Assembly: GCA_031291305.1 (NCBI GenBank)
Contig: JARLJH010000052.1
Coordinates: forward strand, 62,001-126,000
From: Rhodoferax sp.
Lineage (GTDB): Bacteria; Pseudomonadota; Gammaproteobacteria; Burkholderiales; Burkholderiaceae_C
Length of the DNA: 64,000 nt
Direction of reading: 5' to 3'
A model generated the notes under the pieces. That model ran no database searches and was not told the origin of the DNA. It saw only the letters and a program-made list of their open reading frames with translations. Both the position numbers and the translations under genes were made by a program. Within the stretch, counting starts at the first letter, position 1, and every line of letters begins with the position of its first letter. Below are positions 39,051 through 48,038 of this stretch, in pieces.

Positions 39051-39689
39051 TCACGGCGTAGGCAATAGCACTTCTGTCACCGGCAGCGGATAGGCTAGGC
39101 ACCTGACGTAATCGCGAACGTCAACCGGCCAAGCTTCGGTCTGTTGGCGGAACTTTGGTGCGTCGTTTGCAAACAGCGCACGCGAGGCTTCTTCAAACCC
39201 AGCCATATCACCAGCCATGGTTGACATGAAGTGGTAGGTACGTTCGGTTGCCTGGCGTTGCAGGTCTCGGTCTACGTTAGCCCGGCGGGCCTCATCAACC
39301 AGTTTGCGCAAAGTCACCGACGCGCCGCCGGGCTGTGTAGCCAACCAATCCCAGTGGCGCGGCAGCAGCGTGACTTCTCGCGCGATAACCCCAAGCTTTG
39401 GGCGGCCACGGCCACGTGGCTCAGCAGATTCCGCAGAATCGACTAGTGCCGATTCATATCCCTGAAGCTGGCGCCCCTCGGGAGGTAGACGAGCTAGCAT
39501 TTCGGCATCGCTTCCTCGAAGGTCGATATCGACAACTTGACCAGTCTGGTCGCAGAAGGTAAGCAGCGTACTGGCTATGTCAGAAGCCAGAGCCTGTTTT
39601 ACAGCCAATGCATTGACCGGTAAGCTGCCAGAGGCGATGCGCTTGTGACCGTTGAAGCTGGTGTAGGAGGGGGGAGAGGCAACAATCAC
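39051..39689 (-). CDS. DUF2239 family protein
   Basis: A 212-residue protein of unknown function matching DUF2239 by eye. Its central PRGRGRPKLGV is AT-hook-like, followed by REVTLLPRHWDWLATQPGG and SVTLRKLVDEARRA, which look like a DNA-binding ribbon or helix region. The start is a GTG at 39689 without a strong ribosome site. First gene of the operon; twin operators lie just upstream. Confidence 0.75.
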   Translation of the reverse strand: MIVASPPSYTSFNGHKRIASGSLPVNALAVKQALASDIASTLLTFCDQTGQVVDIDLRGSDAEMLARLPPEGRQLQGYESALVDSAESAEPRGRGRPKLGVIAREVTLLPRHWDWLATQPGGASVTLRKLVDEARRANVDRDLQRQATERTYHFMSTMAGDMAGFEEASRALFANDAPKFRQQTEAWPVDVRDYVRCLAYPLPVTEVLLPTP

Positions 39690-39718
39690 GGTAAGCTCGG
39701 GTTTGAATTGGATGAGTG

Positions 39719-39766
39719 AATAATACCCGGGTTAAATTGCCGCGTCAATAATACCCGGGTTAAATT
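39719..39766 (-). promoter_or_regulatory. Two identical 20-bp operators with CCCGGG core
   Basis: AATAATACCCGGGTTAAATT occurs twice, at 39719-39738 and 39747-39766, with 28-bp period. ACCCGGGT at the centre is a perfect palindrome. Placed 30-78 bases upstream of the DUF2239 start. Probably bound by the operon's MarR-like protein or by DUF2239. Confidence 0.75.
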
Positions 39767-39824
39767 TGAACCGAGTCGCGTCTTCGACTGGCATATCGGT
39801 ATTGCCAGGTGTATTGACGCCGAA

Positions 39825-39853
39825 GCCAAATTTCCCACCCGTGCTAATTTGGC
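39825..39853. promoter_or_regulatory. Inverted repeat GCCAAATT / AATTTGGC
   Basis: Perfect 8-base arms with a 13-base spacer, between the DUF2239 promoter and the end of parA. It could be a regulator site or a weak terminator for parA. Confidence 0.4.
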
Positions 39854-39928
39854 GTTGACAAGAAGTTGTTGCAGGCCCGGTGATGGTTTGAGGCTGTTCT
39901 ACATCCCGCAATCAGTAACTTGCGAAAG

Positions 39929-40546
39929 TTACTGATCCAGCCACTGGCAGATCGGCTGCCACTGCCCCAGATCGCGCATCACGCGCTCGGGCGCCATGTC
40001 AAACACTGTGAGTCCACGCGCGGCAAGTTGGACGTAGTTTTGCGTGTTGCGCAGGTAGCTCAGCACCGGCAAGCCGGTGGATTCGACGAAGCTGCGCAAT
40101 TGCTCGGCGGCGCGGGTGCGCTCGTCCACGCGCATGCCGACGATGCCGATCTGCGTTTTAGCGGCCTGGGCACTCTCGGCCAGTTCATTCAGAAAATCCT
40201 GTGTGGCAAAGATGTCAAACACGCTGGGCTGCAGCGGCACCACCACCTTGTGCGCCAGCTTCAAAATTTCTTTCAGGCGCTTGCCGTGCAGTCCGGCAGG
40301 TGTGTCCAGCACCACATGGGTCGTGCCTTTGGGCGGCTTGGCGATGTCATCGCGGTCCAGCTCCCAACTGGTGATGGGGCTGGCGCTGGCAGGCCGCAAG
40401 GACAGCCAGAGTTTGCAGGACTGCTGGCGGTCCGCATCGCCAAGCATCACCGCATGCTGGAGTGAGGCAAAGTAGCCCGCAATTTGGGTCGAGAGGGTGG
40501 ATTTGCCCACCCCGCCTTTGGGGTTGGCGACGACAACGACTGGCAT
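39929..40546 (-). CDS. Orphan ParA/MinD-family ATPase
   Basis: A 205-residue deviant-Walker ATPase: KGGVGKST at residues 10-17, the switch aspartate in VVLDTPAGL and MRVDERTRAAEQLR downstream. No ParB or parS-like site is next to it, so this is an orphan member, perhaps positioning a cargo (chemoreceptor, pilus or other complex) rather than chromosomes. The ATG has CAGGAG. A dispersed repeat sits right upstream (40559-40604). Confidence 0.85.
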   Translation of the reverse strand: MPVVVVANPKGGVGKSTLSTQIAGYFASLQHAVMLGDADRQQSCKLWLSLRPASASPITSWELDRDDIAKPPKGTTHVVLDTPAGLHGKRLKEILKLAHKVVVPLQPSVFDIFATQDFLNELAESAQAAKTQIGIVGMRVDERTRAAEQLRSFVESTGLPVLSYLRNTQNYVQLAARGLTVFDMAPERVMRDLGQWQPICQWLDQ

Positions 40547-40558
40547 AAAAACTCCTGA

Positions 40559-40604
40559 TTAGATAGCTGTAAGCCAAGGCAAAAAAAGGGCTAGAGGTCA
40601 AAAT
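40559..40604 (+). repeat. Dispersed palindromic repeat, copy 10 (upstream of parA-like gene)
   Basis: TAGATAGCTGTAAGCC ... AAAAGGGCTAGAGGTCAAAAT. It fills the gap between the AIM24-family gene and the parA-like gene. Confidence 0.75.
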
Positions 40605-40622
40605 GCTTGATGAACTGGGTGC

Positions 40623-41438
40623 CTACTCGCTGTCGCCACCCAGTAGTCCACCAAGCAGGCCGCCGCCCAGTACCGCGCCACCCAACATTGAGCCCTCTCC
40701 GACCGAGTGTCCACCGGCGGCGGGCGCTGAGGCAATGATGCGGTTGGCCAGCCTGGAGAACGGCAATGATTGCAACCAGATCCGGCCCGGCCCGCGCAGC
40801 GTGGCAAAAAACAGACCTTCGCCACTGAACAGCGCCGACTTGATCTTGCCGACATACTGAATGTCAAAGTCCACCGACGGCTGGTACGCCACCACGCAGC
40901 CAGTGTCCACGCGCAGCATCTCACCGGGTGCCAGGTTGCGTTCCATCAGCGTGCCACCGGCGTGCACAAAAGCCATGCCGTCGCCGTCGAGCTTTTGCAT
41001 GATGAAGCCTTCGCCGCCAAATAAGCCAGTGCCCAACTTTTTCTGGAAGGCAATGCCCAGCGCCACTCCTTTGGCGGCGCATAAAAAGGCATCCTTTTGG
41101 CATATCAGCGTGCCGCCAAGTTGGGCCAGGTTCATCGGCAGAATTTTGCCGGGGTAGGGCGCGGCAAACGCCACGCGCTGTTTGCCGTGGCCGACGTTCT
41201 GGAACACGGTGGTGAACAGGCTCTCACCTGTCAGCAGCCGCTTGCCTGCGCCCATCAATTTGCCAAACAACCCACCTTGCTGCGAGCCGTCGCCAAATAC
41301 CGTGTCCATCTGGATATCAGACTGCATGTACATCATCGCACCGGCCTCGCCCACGGCGGCTTCTCCGGGGTCCAACTCGACCTCGACATACTGCATCTCA
41401 TTGCCAAAAATTTCGTAATCCACCACGTCCATCACCAT
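40623..41438 (-). CDS. AIM24 / TIGR00266 family protein
   Basis: A 271-residue beta-rich protein of the AIM24 (mitochondrial biogenesis) family. Recognisable pieces: [41 protein letters not shown] and [15 protein letters not shown]. It ends in a Gly/Leu-rich low-complexity tail ([16 protein letters not shown]) typical of bacterial members. Molecular role unknown. Upstream of the parA-like gene on the same strand. Confidence 0.85.
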   Translation of the reverse strand: MVMDVVDYEIFGNEMQYVEVELDPGEAAVGEAGAMMYMQSDIQMDTVFGDGSQQGGLFGKLMGAGKRLLTGESLFTTVFQNVGHGKQRVAFAAPYPGKILPMNLAQLGGTLICQKDAFLCAAKGVALGIAFQKKLGTGLFGGEGFIMQKLDGDGMAFVHAGGTLMERNLAPGEMLRVDTGCVVAYQPSVDFDIQYVGKIKSALFSGEGLFFATLRGPGRIWLQSLPFSRLANRIIASAPAAGGHSVGEGSMLGGAVLGGGLLGGLLGGDSE

Positions 41439-41651
41439 CGCTTACTCCTTGAATCGGCACCGCCACTCGGCTTGTCTAAGTCGAACGATAGCAAGAATTT
41501 ATGAAGCATCAGAAAAACAGCCCAAACGGCGCCAATACTCTGGCACTGACACCAAAATGTCATTAAAGTGTCGTACTTCGGTTCATTGGCGAGAGGGTTT
41601 GAGATGTCACCCTCAGCCGCAGATTTATTCATCAACCCCAAAGGACTCACC

Positions 41652-42719
41652 ATGAAAATCCGCTTCTCTTTGATGGCTGTCAGCATCGCTGCCCTGGCAT
41701 GTGCCGGTGTGGTACAAGCCCAGGAAAAAACCTTGCGCCTGCTCACCTGGGCGGATTACGCACCAGCCGGTGTGGTGGCACAGTTCGAGAAGGAAACCGG
41801 CTACAAGGTGGAGCTGACCCTGTCCAACAACGAGGAGATGATTTCCAAGCTGCGCGCCACTGGCGGCGCAGGGTTTGATCTGGCCCAGCCCTCGCAAGAC
41901 CGCATTGCCGGGCCGCAAGCCGAATTTGGCATTTACAAGCCAATGGACCTGAGCAAGCTCAAAACCGAGTTGTTCATCCCCAGCATGCTCGAAGCCACCA
42001 AGAAAAACACCACGGTGGCGGGCAAGGTCTACGGCCTGCCGCACATCTGGGGCACCGATGGCCTGGTGATCAACACCAAGCTGGCCAAGATGGGCGACTA
42101 CACCGATCTCTGCAAGCCAGAATTCAAAGGCAAGGTGGCCTACCGCCTGAAACGCCCAACCCTGCTGGCGTTTGCATTCGCGTCGGGCAAAGACCCGTTT
42201 GCCCTGTACAACGATGCCAAAGCCTATGGTGCGCTGATGGATAACGTGGGCAAGGAACTGATCGCCTGCAAATCCAACGTCAAGTTCTACTGGGACAACA
42301 AGGACCAGCTGCTCAACGGCATGCGCGCTGGTGAAATCGTCGGCGCCATGATGTGGGACACCGGTGGCTGGAAGCTCAACAACGAAAATCCTGACATCCA
42401 GTTCATTGCGCCCAAATCGGGTGCGCTCGGCTGGATCGACACCTTTGCCATTCCGGCCAAGGGCAAGAACGATGCAGCGGCCTATGCCTGGATCAACTTC
42501 AACATGCGCCCCGAAATTGCCGCCAAGGTGGCTGGCTCGGCGGGTAACTTCACCGCCTCCAAAGGTGCCGACCAGTTGATGGACGCCAAGCTCAAAGCCC
42601 AGTTTGCCGCCAGCTTCCCCGAAGCCGCGCTGAAAAACGTCAAGTGGTACCCCGCCGTGCCCGCTGGCCTGGAAGACATCGAAGGCCGCGTGCTGGATCG
42701 CATCAAGGCCGCCAATTAA
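41652..42719 (+). CDS. Polyamine-type ABC transporter substrate-binding protein
   Basis: A 355-residue periplasmic protein of the PotD/PotF family, with a cleavable signal peptide (cut near AGVVQAQ-E, about residue 24). LRLLTWADYAPAGVVAQFEKETG is a typical start of the mature domain; LPHIWGTDGLVIN and MMWDTGGW are in the hinge/binding region. It likely binds spermidine, putrescine or a related amine. First gene of a four-gene importer operon; ATG 41652 gives a normal signal peptide. Confidence 0.88.
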   Translation: MKIRFSLMAVSIAALACAGVVQAQEKTLRLLTWADYAPAGVVAQFEKETGYKVELTLSNNEEMISKLRATGGAGFDLAQPSQDRIAGPQAEFGIYKPMDLSKLKTELFIPSMLEATKKNTTVAGKVYGLPHIWGTDGLVINTKLAKMGDYTDLCKPEFKGKVAYRLKRPTLLAFAFASGKDPFALYNDAKAYGALMDNVGKELIACKSNVKFYWDNKDQLLNGMRAGEIVGAMMWDTGGWKLNNENPDIQFIAPKSGALGWIDTFAIPAKGKNDAAAYAWINFNMRPEIAAKVAGSAGNFTASKGADQLMDAKLKAQFAASFPEAALKNVKWYPAVPAGLEDIEGRVLDRIKAAN

Positions 42720-42736
42720 TCAAGTAACCACCACGT

Positions 42737-42772
42737 TCGACATGGCGTGCTGCTGCATGCCCGCCATGTCGA
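42737..42772 (+). terminator. Intercistronic hairpin after the binding-protein gene
   Basis: TCGACATGGCG and CGCCATGTCGA form a perfect 11-bp stem with a 14-base loop, followed by CTTTTAAG. Placed 17 bases after the stop, it probably gives partial termination or protects the 3' end, keeping the binding protein in excess. Confidence 0.65.
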
Positions 42773-42791
42773 CTTTTAAGCGTATCTTCTT

Positions 42792-43943
42792 TTGACTTCC
42801 AACCAAGCTGCTGCGCCAGACGCGCAGCCTGACCTGCAAGCCACCCACGTCGCCAAGCACTATGGCGCGTTCCGCGCCGTGGACGACTTGTCGTTTTCTG
42901 TCGCACGTGGCAGTTTCTTTTCGATCCTGGGGCCTTCGGGCTGCGGCAAAACCACGCTGTTGCGCATGGTGGCCGGTTTTCTGAGCCAGGATTCGGGCGA
43001 CGTCTTCATTGGTGGCAAGCCGATGAACGGCGTGCCGCCCAACAAGCGCCCGGTGAACATGGTGTTTCAGCATCTGGCGCTGTTTCCGATGATGAGTGTG
43101 GGCGACAACGTGGGCTACGGCCTGGCGCGCCGCGGCGTGGCCAAGGACGAGATCAAGCGCCGCGTGGGCAACATGCTGGAGCGCGTCAGCCTGCCCGGTG
43201 CGCAAAACAAGCGCGTCGATCAACTCTCCGGTGGGCAAAAGCAGCGCGTGGCGATTGCCCGCAGCCTGGTGCTGGAGCCGACGCTGTTGCTGCTTGATGA
43301 GCCGCTGGGCGCGCTTGACCTGAAGCTGCGCGAGCACATGAAGATCGAGCTCAAGCAGTTGCAGGCCGCCTTTGGCACCACCTTTGTCTACATCACCCAC
43401 GACCAGTCTGAAGCGCTGGTGCTGAGTGATCATGTGGCGGTGATGAACCATGGCCGCTTTGAGCAGGTGGGCACGCCCCAGCAACTCTATTACGAGCCGC
43501 AAACGCCGTTTGTCGCGGGTTTTGTCGGTGCCAACAACCGTGTGGCGGGCCGCGCCACCGAGGTCTGTGGCGACACGGTGATGGTCACCAGTGCCGACGG
43601 GCTGGTACTGCCAGCGCGCGCCATCGGTAAGGTGAGTCATGGTGATGCGGTGGAAGCCTTTGTGCGCCCCGAAGTGGCCCGGCTGGCACGCAACGCCTCG
43701 GTCCTGACGGATGCGGGCTTGCCGCATTTCCGCGCGACAGTGGAGAGCCTGTTGTTTGACGGTGCCAACTCGGCCGTGCTGTTGCGTGAGGCGCGGTCGA
43801 ATGCCGAGTTCCGCATCGCCCTGCCGCAAACGGGTGAATTTGCCGACCTGCAAGTCGGTGAATCGGTGGCCTTCGGCTTTGATCCGCATCGCGCCGTGTG
43901 TTTTGCCGCCAGCACTGCGGCCAACGAGCATGTCTTCAGCTGA
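42792..43943 (+). CDS. Polyamine-type ABC transporter ATP-binding protein
   Basis: A 383-residue PotA-like ATPase: Walker A GPSGCGKTT, Q-loop VFQHLALFP, signature LSGGQKQR, Walker B LLLLDEPLGALD, His switch ITHDQSEAL, then a C-terminal TOBE domain. The start is a TTG at 42792 with no strong site; an internal start would lose the first strand. Its end overlaps the next gene by 14 bp. Confidence 0.9.
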   Translation: MTSNQAAAPDAQPDLQATHVAKHYGAFRAVDDLSFSVARGSFFSILGPSGCGKTTLLRMVAGFLSQDSGDVFIGGKPMNGVPPNKRPVNMVFQHLALFPMMSVGDNVGYGLARRGVAKDEIKRRVGNMLERVSLPGAQNKRVDQLSGGQKQRVAIARSLVLEPTLLLLDEPLGALDLKLREHMKIELKQLQAAFGTTFVYITHDQSEALVLSDHVAVMNHGRFEQVGTPQQLYYEPQTPFVAGFVGANNRVAGRATEVCGDTVMVTSADGLVLPARAIGKVSHGDAVEAFVRPEVARLARNASVLTDAGLPHFRATVESLLFDGANSAVLLREARSNAEFRIALPQTGEFADLQVGESVAFGFDPHRAVCFAASTAANEHVFS

Positions 43944-44820
43944 CACCGCAAACCCGTCGCGCCACGCCGCGCGGCTGATGCTCATGCTGCTGCTGGCTCC
44001 GGCGCTGCTGTGGCTGCTGGGGCTGATCGTGCTGCCACATGTGGAACTGGGCATTTTGTCGCTGCGCGCACGTGTGGCGCCGCGGGTGTACGAGCCCAGC
44101 CTGGCACAGTTCCGCACCTTCATCGACGAGCCGCTGTACTGGCACACCTTCATGCGTACCGCGCTGATGTCGATGGCGGCCACCGCCATCACGCTGCTGA
44201 TGGCGTTTCCGATCGCCTGGACGATTGCCAAGCTGGTCAAGGGCCGGGCCAAGTCCCTGCTGTTTGTCATGTGCCTGATCCCGTTCTGGGTCAGTGAGAC
44301 CGTGCGCACGCTGGGCTGGATGATCTTGCTGCGCGAGTCCGGCGTGCTGCCTGCCCTTCTGGTCTGGCTGGGGGTGACGCCGGCGCCGGTCGAGATGCTC
44401 TACCACGACGCGACCATTCTGGTGGGGCTGGTCTATACCTCGATGCTGTTCATGGTGATTCCGCTGATCAGCGCGTTGGAGAGTCTGGACGACGCGCTGA
44501 TCGAGGCCGCTTATGACCTCGGTGGCAACGGTTGGTCGATCCTGCGCCAGATCATCATTCCGCATGCCGCACCCGGCATCGTGGCTGGCTGCATCGTGGT
44601 TTTCATGCTGACCTTGGGCAACTACCTCACGCCGACGTTGCTCGGTGGCAAGAACTCGCAGTGGTTCACCGAGCAGATCTACACGCAATTCATCACCCGC
44701 TTTAACTGGGAACAGGGCGCGGCGTTTGGCTTTTTGCTGCTTGGATTGAGTACGGCCATTGTCTGGGTCGGCTTGAGGCTCAGCGGGCAGAAATTTGGCG
44801 AAGTGATGCAAAGGTCATGA
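43930..44820 (+). CDS. Polyamine-type ABC transporter permease (PotB-like)
   Basis: A 296-residue inner-membrane permease with six predicted spans; the EAA loop is visible as EAAYDLGGNGWSILRQIIIPHAAPGI. The ATG at 43930 lies inside the ATPase gene end (14-bp overlap), showing tight coupling. Pairs with the next permease. Confidence 0.9.
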   Translation: MSSADTANPSRHAARLMLMLLLAPALLWLLGLIVLPHVELGILSLRARVAPRVYEPSLAQFRTFIDEPLYWHTFMRTALMSMAATAITLLMAFPIAWTIAKLVKGRAKSLLFVMCLIPFWVSETVRTLGWMILLRESGVLPALLVWLGVTPAPVEMLYHDATILVGLVYTSMLFMVIPLISALESLDDALIEAAYDLGGNGWSILRQIIIPHAAPGIVAGCIVVFMLTLGNYLTPTLLGGKNSQWFTEQIYTQFITRFNWEQGAAFGFLLLGLSTAIVWVGLRLSGQKFGEVMQRS

Positions 44821-44849
44821 AGATGCCAAGCCGCCCCTTGACTGCAATT

Positions 44850-44900
44850 AATTTGATAGCTTTATGCGCCCGTATTCATTGGGCTATAGGCCACTTTTTC
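44850..44900 (+). repeat. Dispersed palindromic repeat, copy 11 (between permease genes)
   Basis: AATTTGATAGCTTTATGCGCC ends near 44867-44871 and is followed by ATTGGGCTATAGGCCACTTTTT. It lengthens the gap between two otherwise tightly packed permease genes to 103 bp. Confidence 0.75.
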
Positions 44901-44923
44901 TTAGAAACAGTTGGGGGCACCCG

Positions 44924-45805
44924 ATGATTGCCTCGTTGCCCCGCCCGGCCTGGTTTCACGCCAGCACCGTGTTGTACACGCTCGCGTTTTTCGCCTTCCT
45001 GTTCCTGCCGCTGGTGGTCGTGGCGGTCTTTGCGTTCAACGACGCGCCATACCCGGCCCCGCCTTGGCGCGGCTTCACGTTGGACTGGTTTCTGGGCGGT
45101 TTTTCGGCAGGCCACATCAAGCGCCAGGGCCTGTTTGCCGACACGGCGATGCTGGGCAGCCTGTGGACCAGCGTCATCGTGGCGTGCTGGGTGACGGGGC
45201 TGTCGGTGCTGGTGGGCACGGCCAACGCCTTTTTGATTGAACGCACGCAGTTTCGCGGCAAGCAAACCCTGTCCCTGTTGATGCTGGCCCCGCTGGTGAT
45301 TCCGGGCGTCATTCTGGGTATCTCGATCCTGGCCTTTGCCAGCCGTATTGCCAATCTGGCCGATGACCTGTGGGGGCTGGAACTTGAATTTTTGCGCCCC
45401 GGCCTGCCGCTGGTGGTGCTGGGGCAGTTTTCGTACATCGTGTCGATTGCCACGCTGACCATCACCGCGCGCCTGAAGCGCTTCGATGTCACGCTCGAAG
45501 AAGCCGCCTACAACCTGGGCGCCTCACGCGCGGCGGTGTTGTGGACCATCACCCTGCCGTACCTGAAACCGGCGCTGATCGGCTCGGCAGCGATCTCGTT
45601 TTTGATGAGCTTTGAGAACTTCAACACCACGCTGATGCTGGTTGGCTCTGATGCGCCACTCACCGTGATGATGTACGGCCGCATGCGCGAAGGCGCCACA
45701 CCCGTGCTCAACGCGGTGAGTCTGCTATTGATGGTGGCCTCAAGCGTGCTGGCGCTGACGATGATGCGCGGCTCCAAGTCCACCGCGTCTGGCGACTCAA
45801 GCTGA
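44924..45805 (+). CDS. Polyamine-type ABC transporter permease (PotC-like)
   Basis: A 293-residue permease; EAA loop LEEAAYNLGASRAAVLWTITLP. ATG 44924 follows GGGGG; an upstream in-frame ATG at 44864 lies in repeat DNA and is unlikely. Fourth gene of the importer operon. Its end overlaps the convergent hypothetical gene by 9 bp. Confidence 0.9.
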   Translation: MIASLPRPAWFHASTVLYTLAFFAFLFLPLVVVAVFAFNDAPYPAPPWRGFTLDWFLGGFSAGHIKRQGLFADTAMLGSLWTSVIVACWVTGLSVLVGTANAFLIERTQFRGKQTLSLLMLAPLVIPGVILGISILAFASRIANLADDLWGLELEFLRPGLPLVVLGQFSYIVSIATLTITARLKRFDVTLEEAAYNLGASRAAVLWTITLPYLKPALIGSAAISFLMSFENFNTTLMLVGSDAPLTVMMYGRMREGATPVLNAVSLLLMVASSVLALTMMRGSKSTASGDSS

Positions 45806-46237
45806 CAAGGGTTTTGATATTTTGCCCAGGCGAGACATGCACCATTGGCGGGACAAATGGCGCAATCCCTTGATGCCCCTGTGGAGCGTGGAAATTGATG
45901 GCCTATCTGGTTGCCGGTCTGTCACCACGGGAAGATGCTCGGGCTCATTCTTGAGCAAGGATGAGGGGAGGGGTCTGCTGTCAATCCAGTCGAGCCATTG
46001 AACCTGCCAGGCCGGAGCCTCTGCTGGCTGTTGGTTCATGAAAACGTCGGGCCATATGTCAACGTCATCCTCTTCCTGCTTCAGGCTGATTGGACCGGGC
46101 CATGCTTTGAGCCATTCATCAACCCAGACTGGGGTCTCCAGAGCTTGTTGTCTCTCAAGAATCTCGGGCCACTCGGGTATCACGTATTGATTCGATTCAC
46201 GCTCGTTGGAACGAGCCAAACACAAAAAGTCATTCAT
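45797..46237 (-). CDS. Hypothetical acidic protein
   Basis: A 146-residue protein that I do not recognise. It is rich in Trp, Pro and acidic residues, with repeated units such as WVDEWLKAWPGPI and WQVQWLDWIDSRP. No signal peptide or membrane span. ATG 46237 has a good site (GGGAG). Convergent with the permease (9-bp overlap) and divergent from a LysR gene. Confidence 0.55.
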   Translation of the reverse strand: MNDFLCLARSNERESNQYVIPEWPEILERQQALETPVWVDEWLKAWPGPISLKQEEDDVDIWPDVFMNQQPAEAPAWQVQWLDWIDSRPLPSSLLKNEPEHLPVVTDRQPDRPSISTLHRGIKGLRHLSRQWCMSRLGKISKPLSA

Positions 46238-46462
46238 TGCCAACTCCCAGTCAATGGGTAAAACACCTGGTCTTCTCTGAGTAGTCCGAAGACACGGGCA
46301 ACTGATACTCGGCACTCACATTGGCCTGGCCTCAATGGGTGGCTGTTGCTTGGTGCAAGTACATGACCGAATGTAGTTATATTGCTGCACTGCAGCAAAC
46401 AATCAATTATGATGGTCACCCTTAGTTTTGATTAGCCTGCCGTCTGGCAACAGGACTCCACC
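46238..46462. promoter_or_regulatory. Divergent promoter region hypothetical / LysR gene
   Basis: 225 bp without a gene; AT-rich near 46370-46430. It contains the palindrome at 46382-46398. Confidence 0.45.
46382..46398. promoter_or_regulatory. Palindrome TTGCTGCA-C-TGCAGCAA
   Basis: A perfect 8-1-8 dyad about 65 bases before the LysR-type start. This is a likely binding site for that regulator or a partner. Confidence 0.55.
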
Positions 46463-47413
46463 GTGGTTTATCGACTCCCCGCGCTGTCGACGTTTCGCAC
46501 CTTTGAGGCTGTGGTGCGTCATCTCAGTTTCACAGGTGCTGCGCAGGAGTTGAACGTGACTCCGGCAGCGGTCAGCCAGCAGATGAAAAAGCTGGAGTCG
46601 TACCTCGGCGTGGCGCTGTTTCTGCGAACGCCTAATTCGCTGCAGTTGACCGACGACGGGTTGGCGATGTACCCCAAAATCCGGGATGGTCTGGACAGTT
46701 TTGCGGCGGGTGTCGAAACAACGCAGCATCACAAGCGGTGGTCGTTGAATGTGACCGCACCACCGGCATTTGCGTCGCGCTGGCTGATTTCCCGCCTGAC
46801 CCGGTTTTCAGTGGCCCATCCGGATGTGTTGATACGAATTACCAGCGACATCGGCAACATCGATGACCCTGACAATGTGCTTGAGCAGTCAAAGGCGTTG
46901 ATCGACCCGCGCAGCGAAACAAGTGAAGTAGCGATTCGTTTCGGCACCGGACTCTACCCGGCGTATCAAGTTGAAAAATTGATCACCCCTGACTTTGTCG
47001 TGGCGTGCAGCCCTCACCTGTGCACCAGTGATCTGCCGCTGCAACAGCCTCAGGATTTGAGTCGCCACATCCTGATCCACGACGAGTCGACACTGGTTGT
47101 TGAGCGCATGCCGAATTGGCAGACTTGGCTCACACTCGCGGGCGTCAACGGTATTGATGTTGAACGCGGTCTGCGTTTTTCCAATGCGATTTTGACGCTC
47201 GAAGCGGCATTGGATGGACAAGGCGTTGCGTTCGTCCAGAAACAGCTCATCGAGGCGGACATCGCCGCAGGGCGGCTGCTGATCCCGTTTGCAACCAGTT
47301 TGCCTTCGCACTACTCCTATTTTCTGGTGGTCTCAAAAACGGCGACGACCCAGGCCGTGGTGTTGGCATTTCAGCAATGGTTGAAAGAAGAAATTGGTCA
47401 ACGCCCGCAGTAG
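46463..47413 (+). CDS. LysR family transcriptional regulator (GcvA-like)
   Basis: A 316-residue regulator: N-terminal HTH (about 5-65; LSFTGAAQELNVTPAAVSQQMKKLE) and C-terminal substrate-binding domain. The HTH and PPAFASRWLISRLTRF segment resemble GcvA-type members. Start GTG at 46463 with AGGA upstream. Target is unclear: it could control the hypothetical gene, itself, or the polyamine importer. Confidence 0.85.
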   Translation: MVYRLPALSTFRTFEAVVRHLSFTGAAQELNVTPAAVSQQMKKLESYLGVALFLRTPNSLQLTDDGLAMYPKIRDGLDSFAAGVETTQHHKRWSLNVTAPPAFASRWLISRLTRFSVAHPDVLIRITSDIGNIDDPDNVLEQSKALIDPRSETSEVAIRFGTGLYPAYQVEKLITPDFVVACSPHLCTSDLPLQQPQDLSRHILIHDESTLVVERMPNWQTWLTLAGVNGIDVERGLRFSNAILTLEAALDGQGVAFVQKQLIEADIAAGRLLIPFATSLPSHYSYFLVVSKTATTQAVVLAFQQWLKEEIGQRPQ

Positions 47414-47542
47414 CAACTTGCAGGCGGGCATGCCAGCAGCAAACAGTGACCCAGGTCAGCTATTGCTTTGGCGCGGATGATTCGCGTGATCTTGCACTGC
47501 GAGCCGCCTGCTTCATGAGTGGTTCGCAGTAAAGTGCAGCCC

Positions 47543-47980
47543 ATGAACACCTTTGCACTTTCCGAATCCCAGCAGCAAGCCTTGCTGCAAGCCGCCAGAG
47601 CCGCCCAGCTCAAAGCCTACGCGCCGTATTCCCGCTACCAGGTTGGTGCCGCCGTGCTGGATGATCAGGGTCGTATCCATGCTGGTTGCAATGTGGAAAA
47701 CGCTGCCTACCCCGAGGGTGTGTGTGCCGAAGCTGCGGCGCTGAGTGCCATGGTGTTGGCGGGTAGCACCCGTTCGGTGGCCGTGCTGGTGGTTGGGCAT
47801 GGTGGCAAAAACAATAGCGCATGGACCACGCCCTGCGGGGGGTGCAGGCAAAAACTGCGTGAATTTGGCGCGCTGGACATGCCCATCCTGAGCGCCAATG
47901 ACACCGACCTGGGACCGCGCCACACCCTGGCACAGTTGCTACCCGAGAGCTTTGGGCCTGGTCATCTGGGACCCCGGTGA
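47543..47980 (+). CDS. cdd: Cytidine deaminase
   Basis: Zinc-dependent cytidine/deoxycytidine deaminase, 145 residues (the short tetrameric form). Motifs: GCNVENAAYPEGVCAEAAAL (zinc Cys and proton-shuttling Glu) and TPCGGCRQKL (two zinc cysteines). ATG 47543 gives the family N-terminus. First gene of a nucleoside salvage set; punA follows after 58 bp. Confidence 0.93.
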   Translation: MNTFALSESQQQALLQAARAAQLKAYAPYSRYQVGAAVLDDQGRIHAGCNVENAAYPEGVCAEAAALSAMVLAGSTRSVAVLVVGHGGKNNSAWTTPCGGCRQKLREFGALDMPILSANDTDLGPRHTLAQLLPESFGPGHLGPR

Positions 47981-48038
47981 GTACGGCTCTGCTGGCGCAA
48001 TGACAAGCTTTTCAACGTCAACCAACGAGGCAACTCCC

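Noticed and set aside
41557-41574. Second Pho-box-like site ATGTCAT-TAAA-GTGTCGT before the first ABC operon
   Set aside because: The second half departs from the consensus and no usable -10 follows at the right distance; the transporter is of the polyamine type.
42720-44309. A 529-codon open frame antisense to the polyamine-type ABC genes
   Set aside because: It covers a well-supported ATPase and permease on the other strand, has no recognisable domain and a His/Gln/Arg-rich composition typical of the antisense of GC-rich genes.
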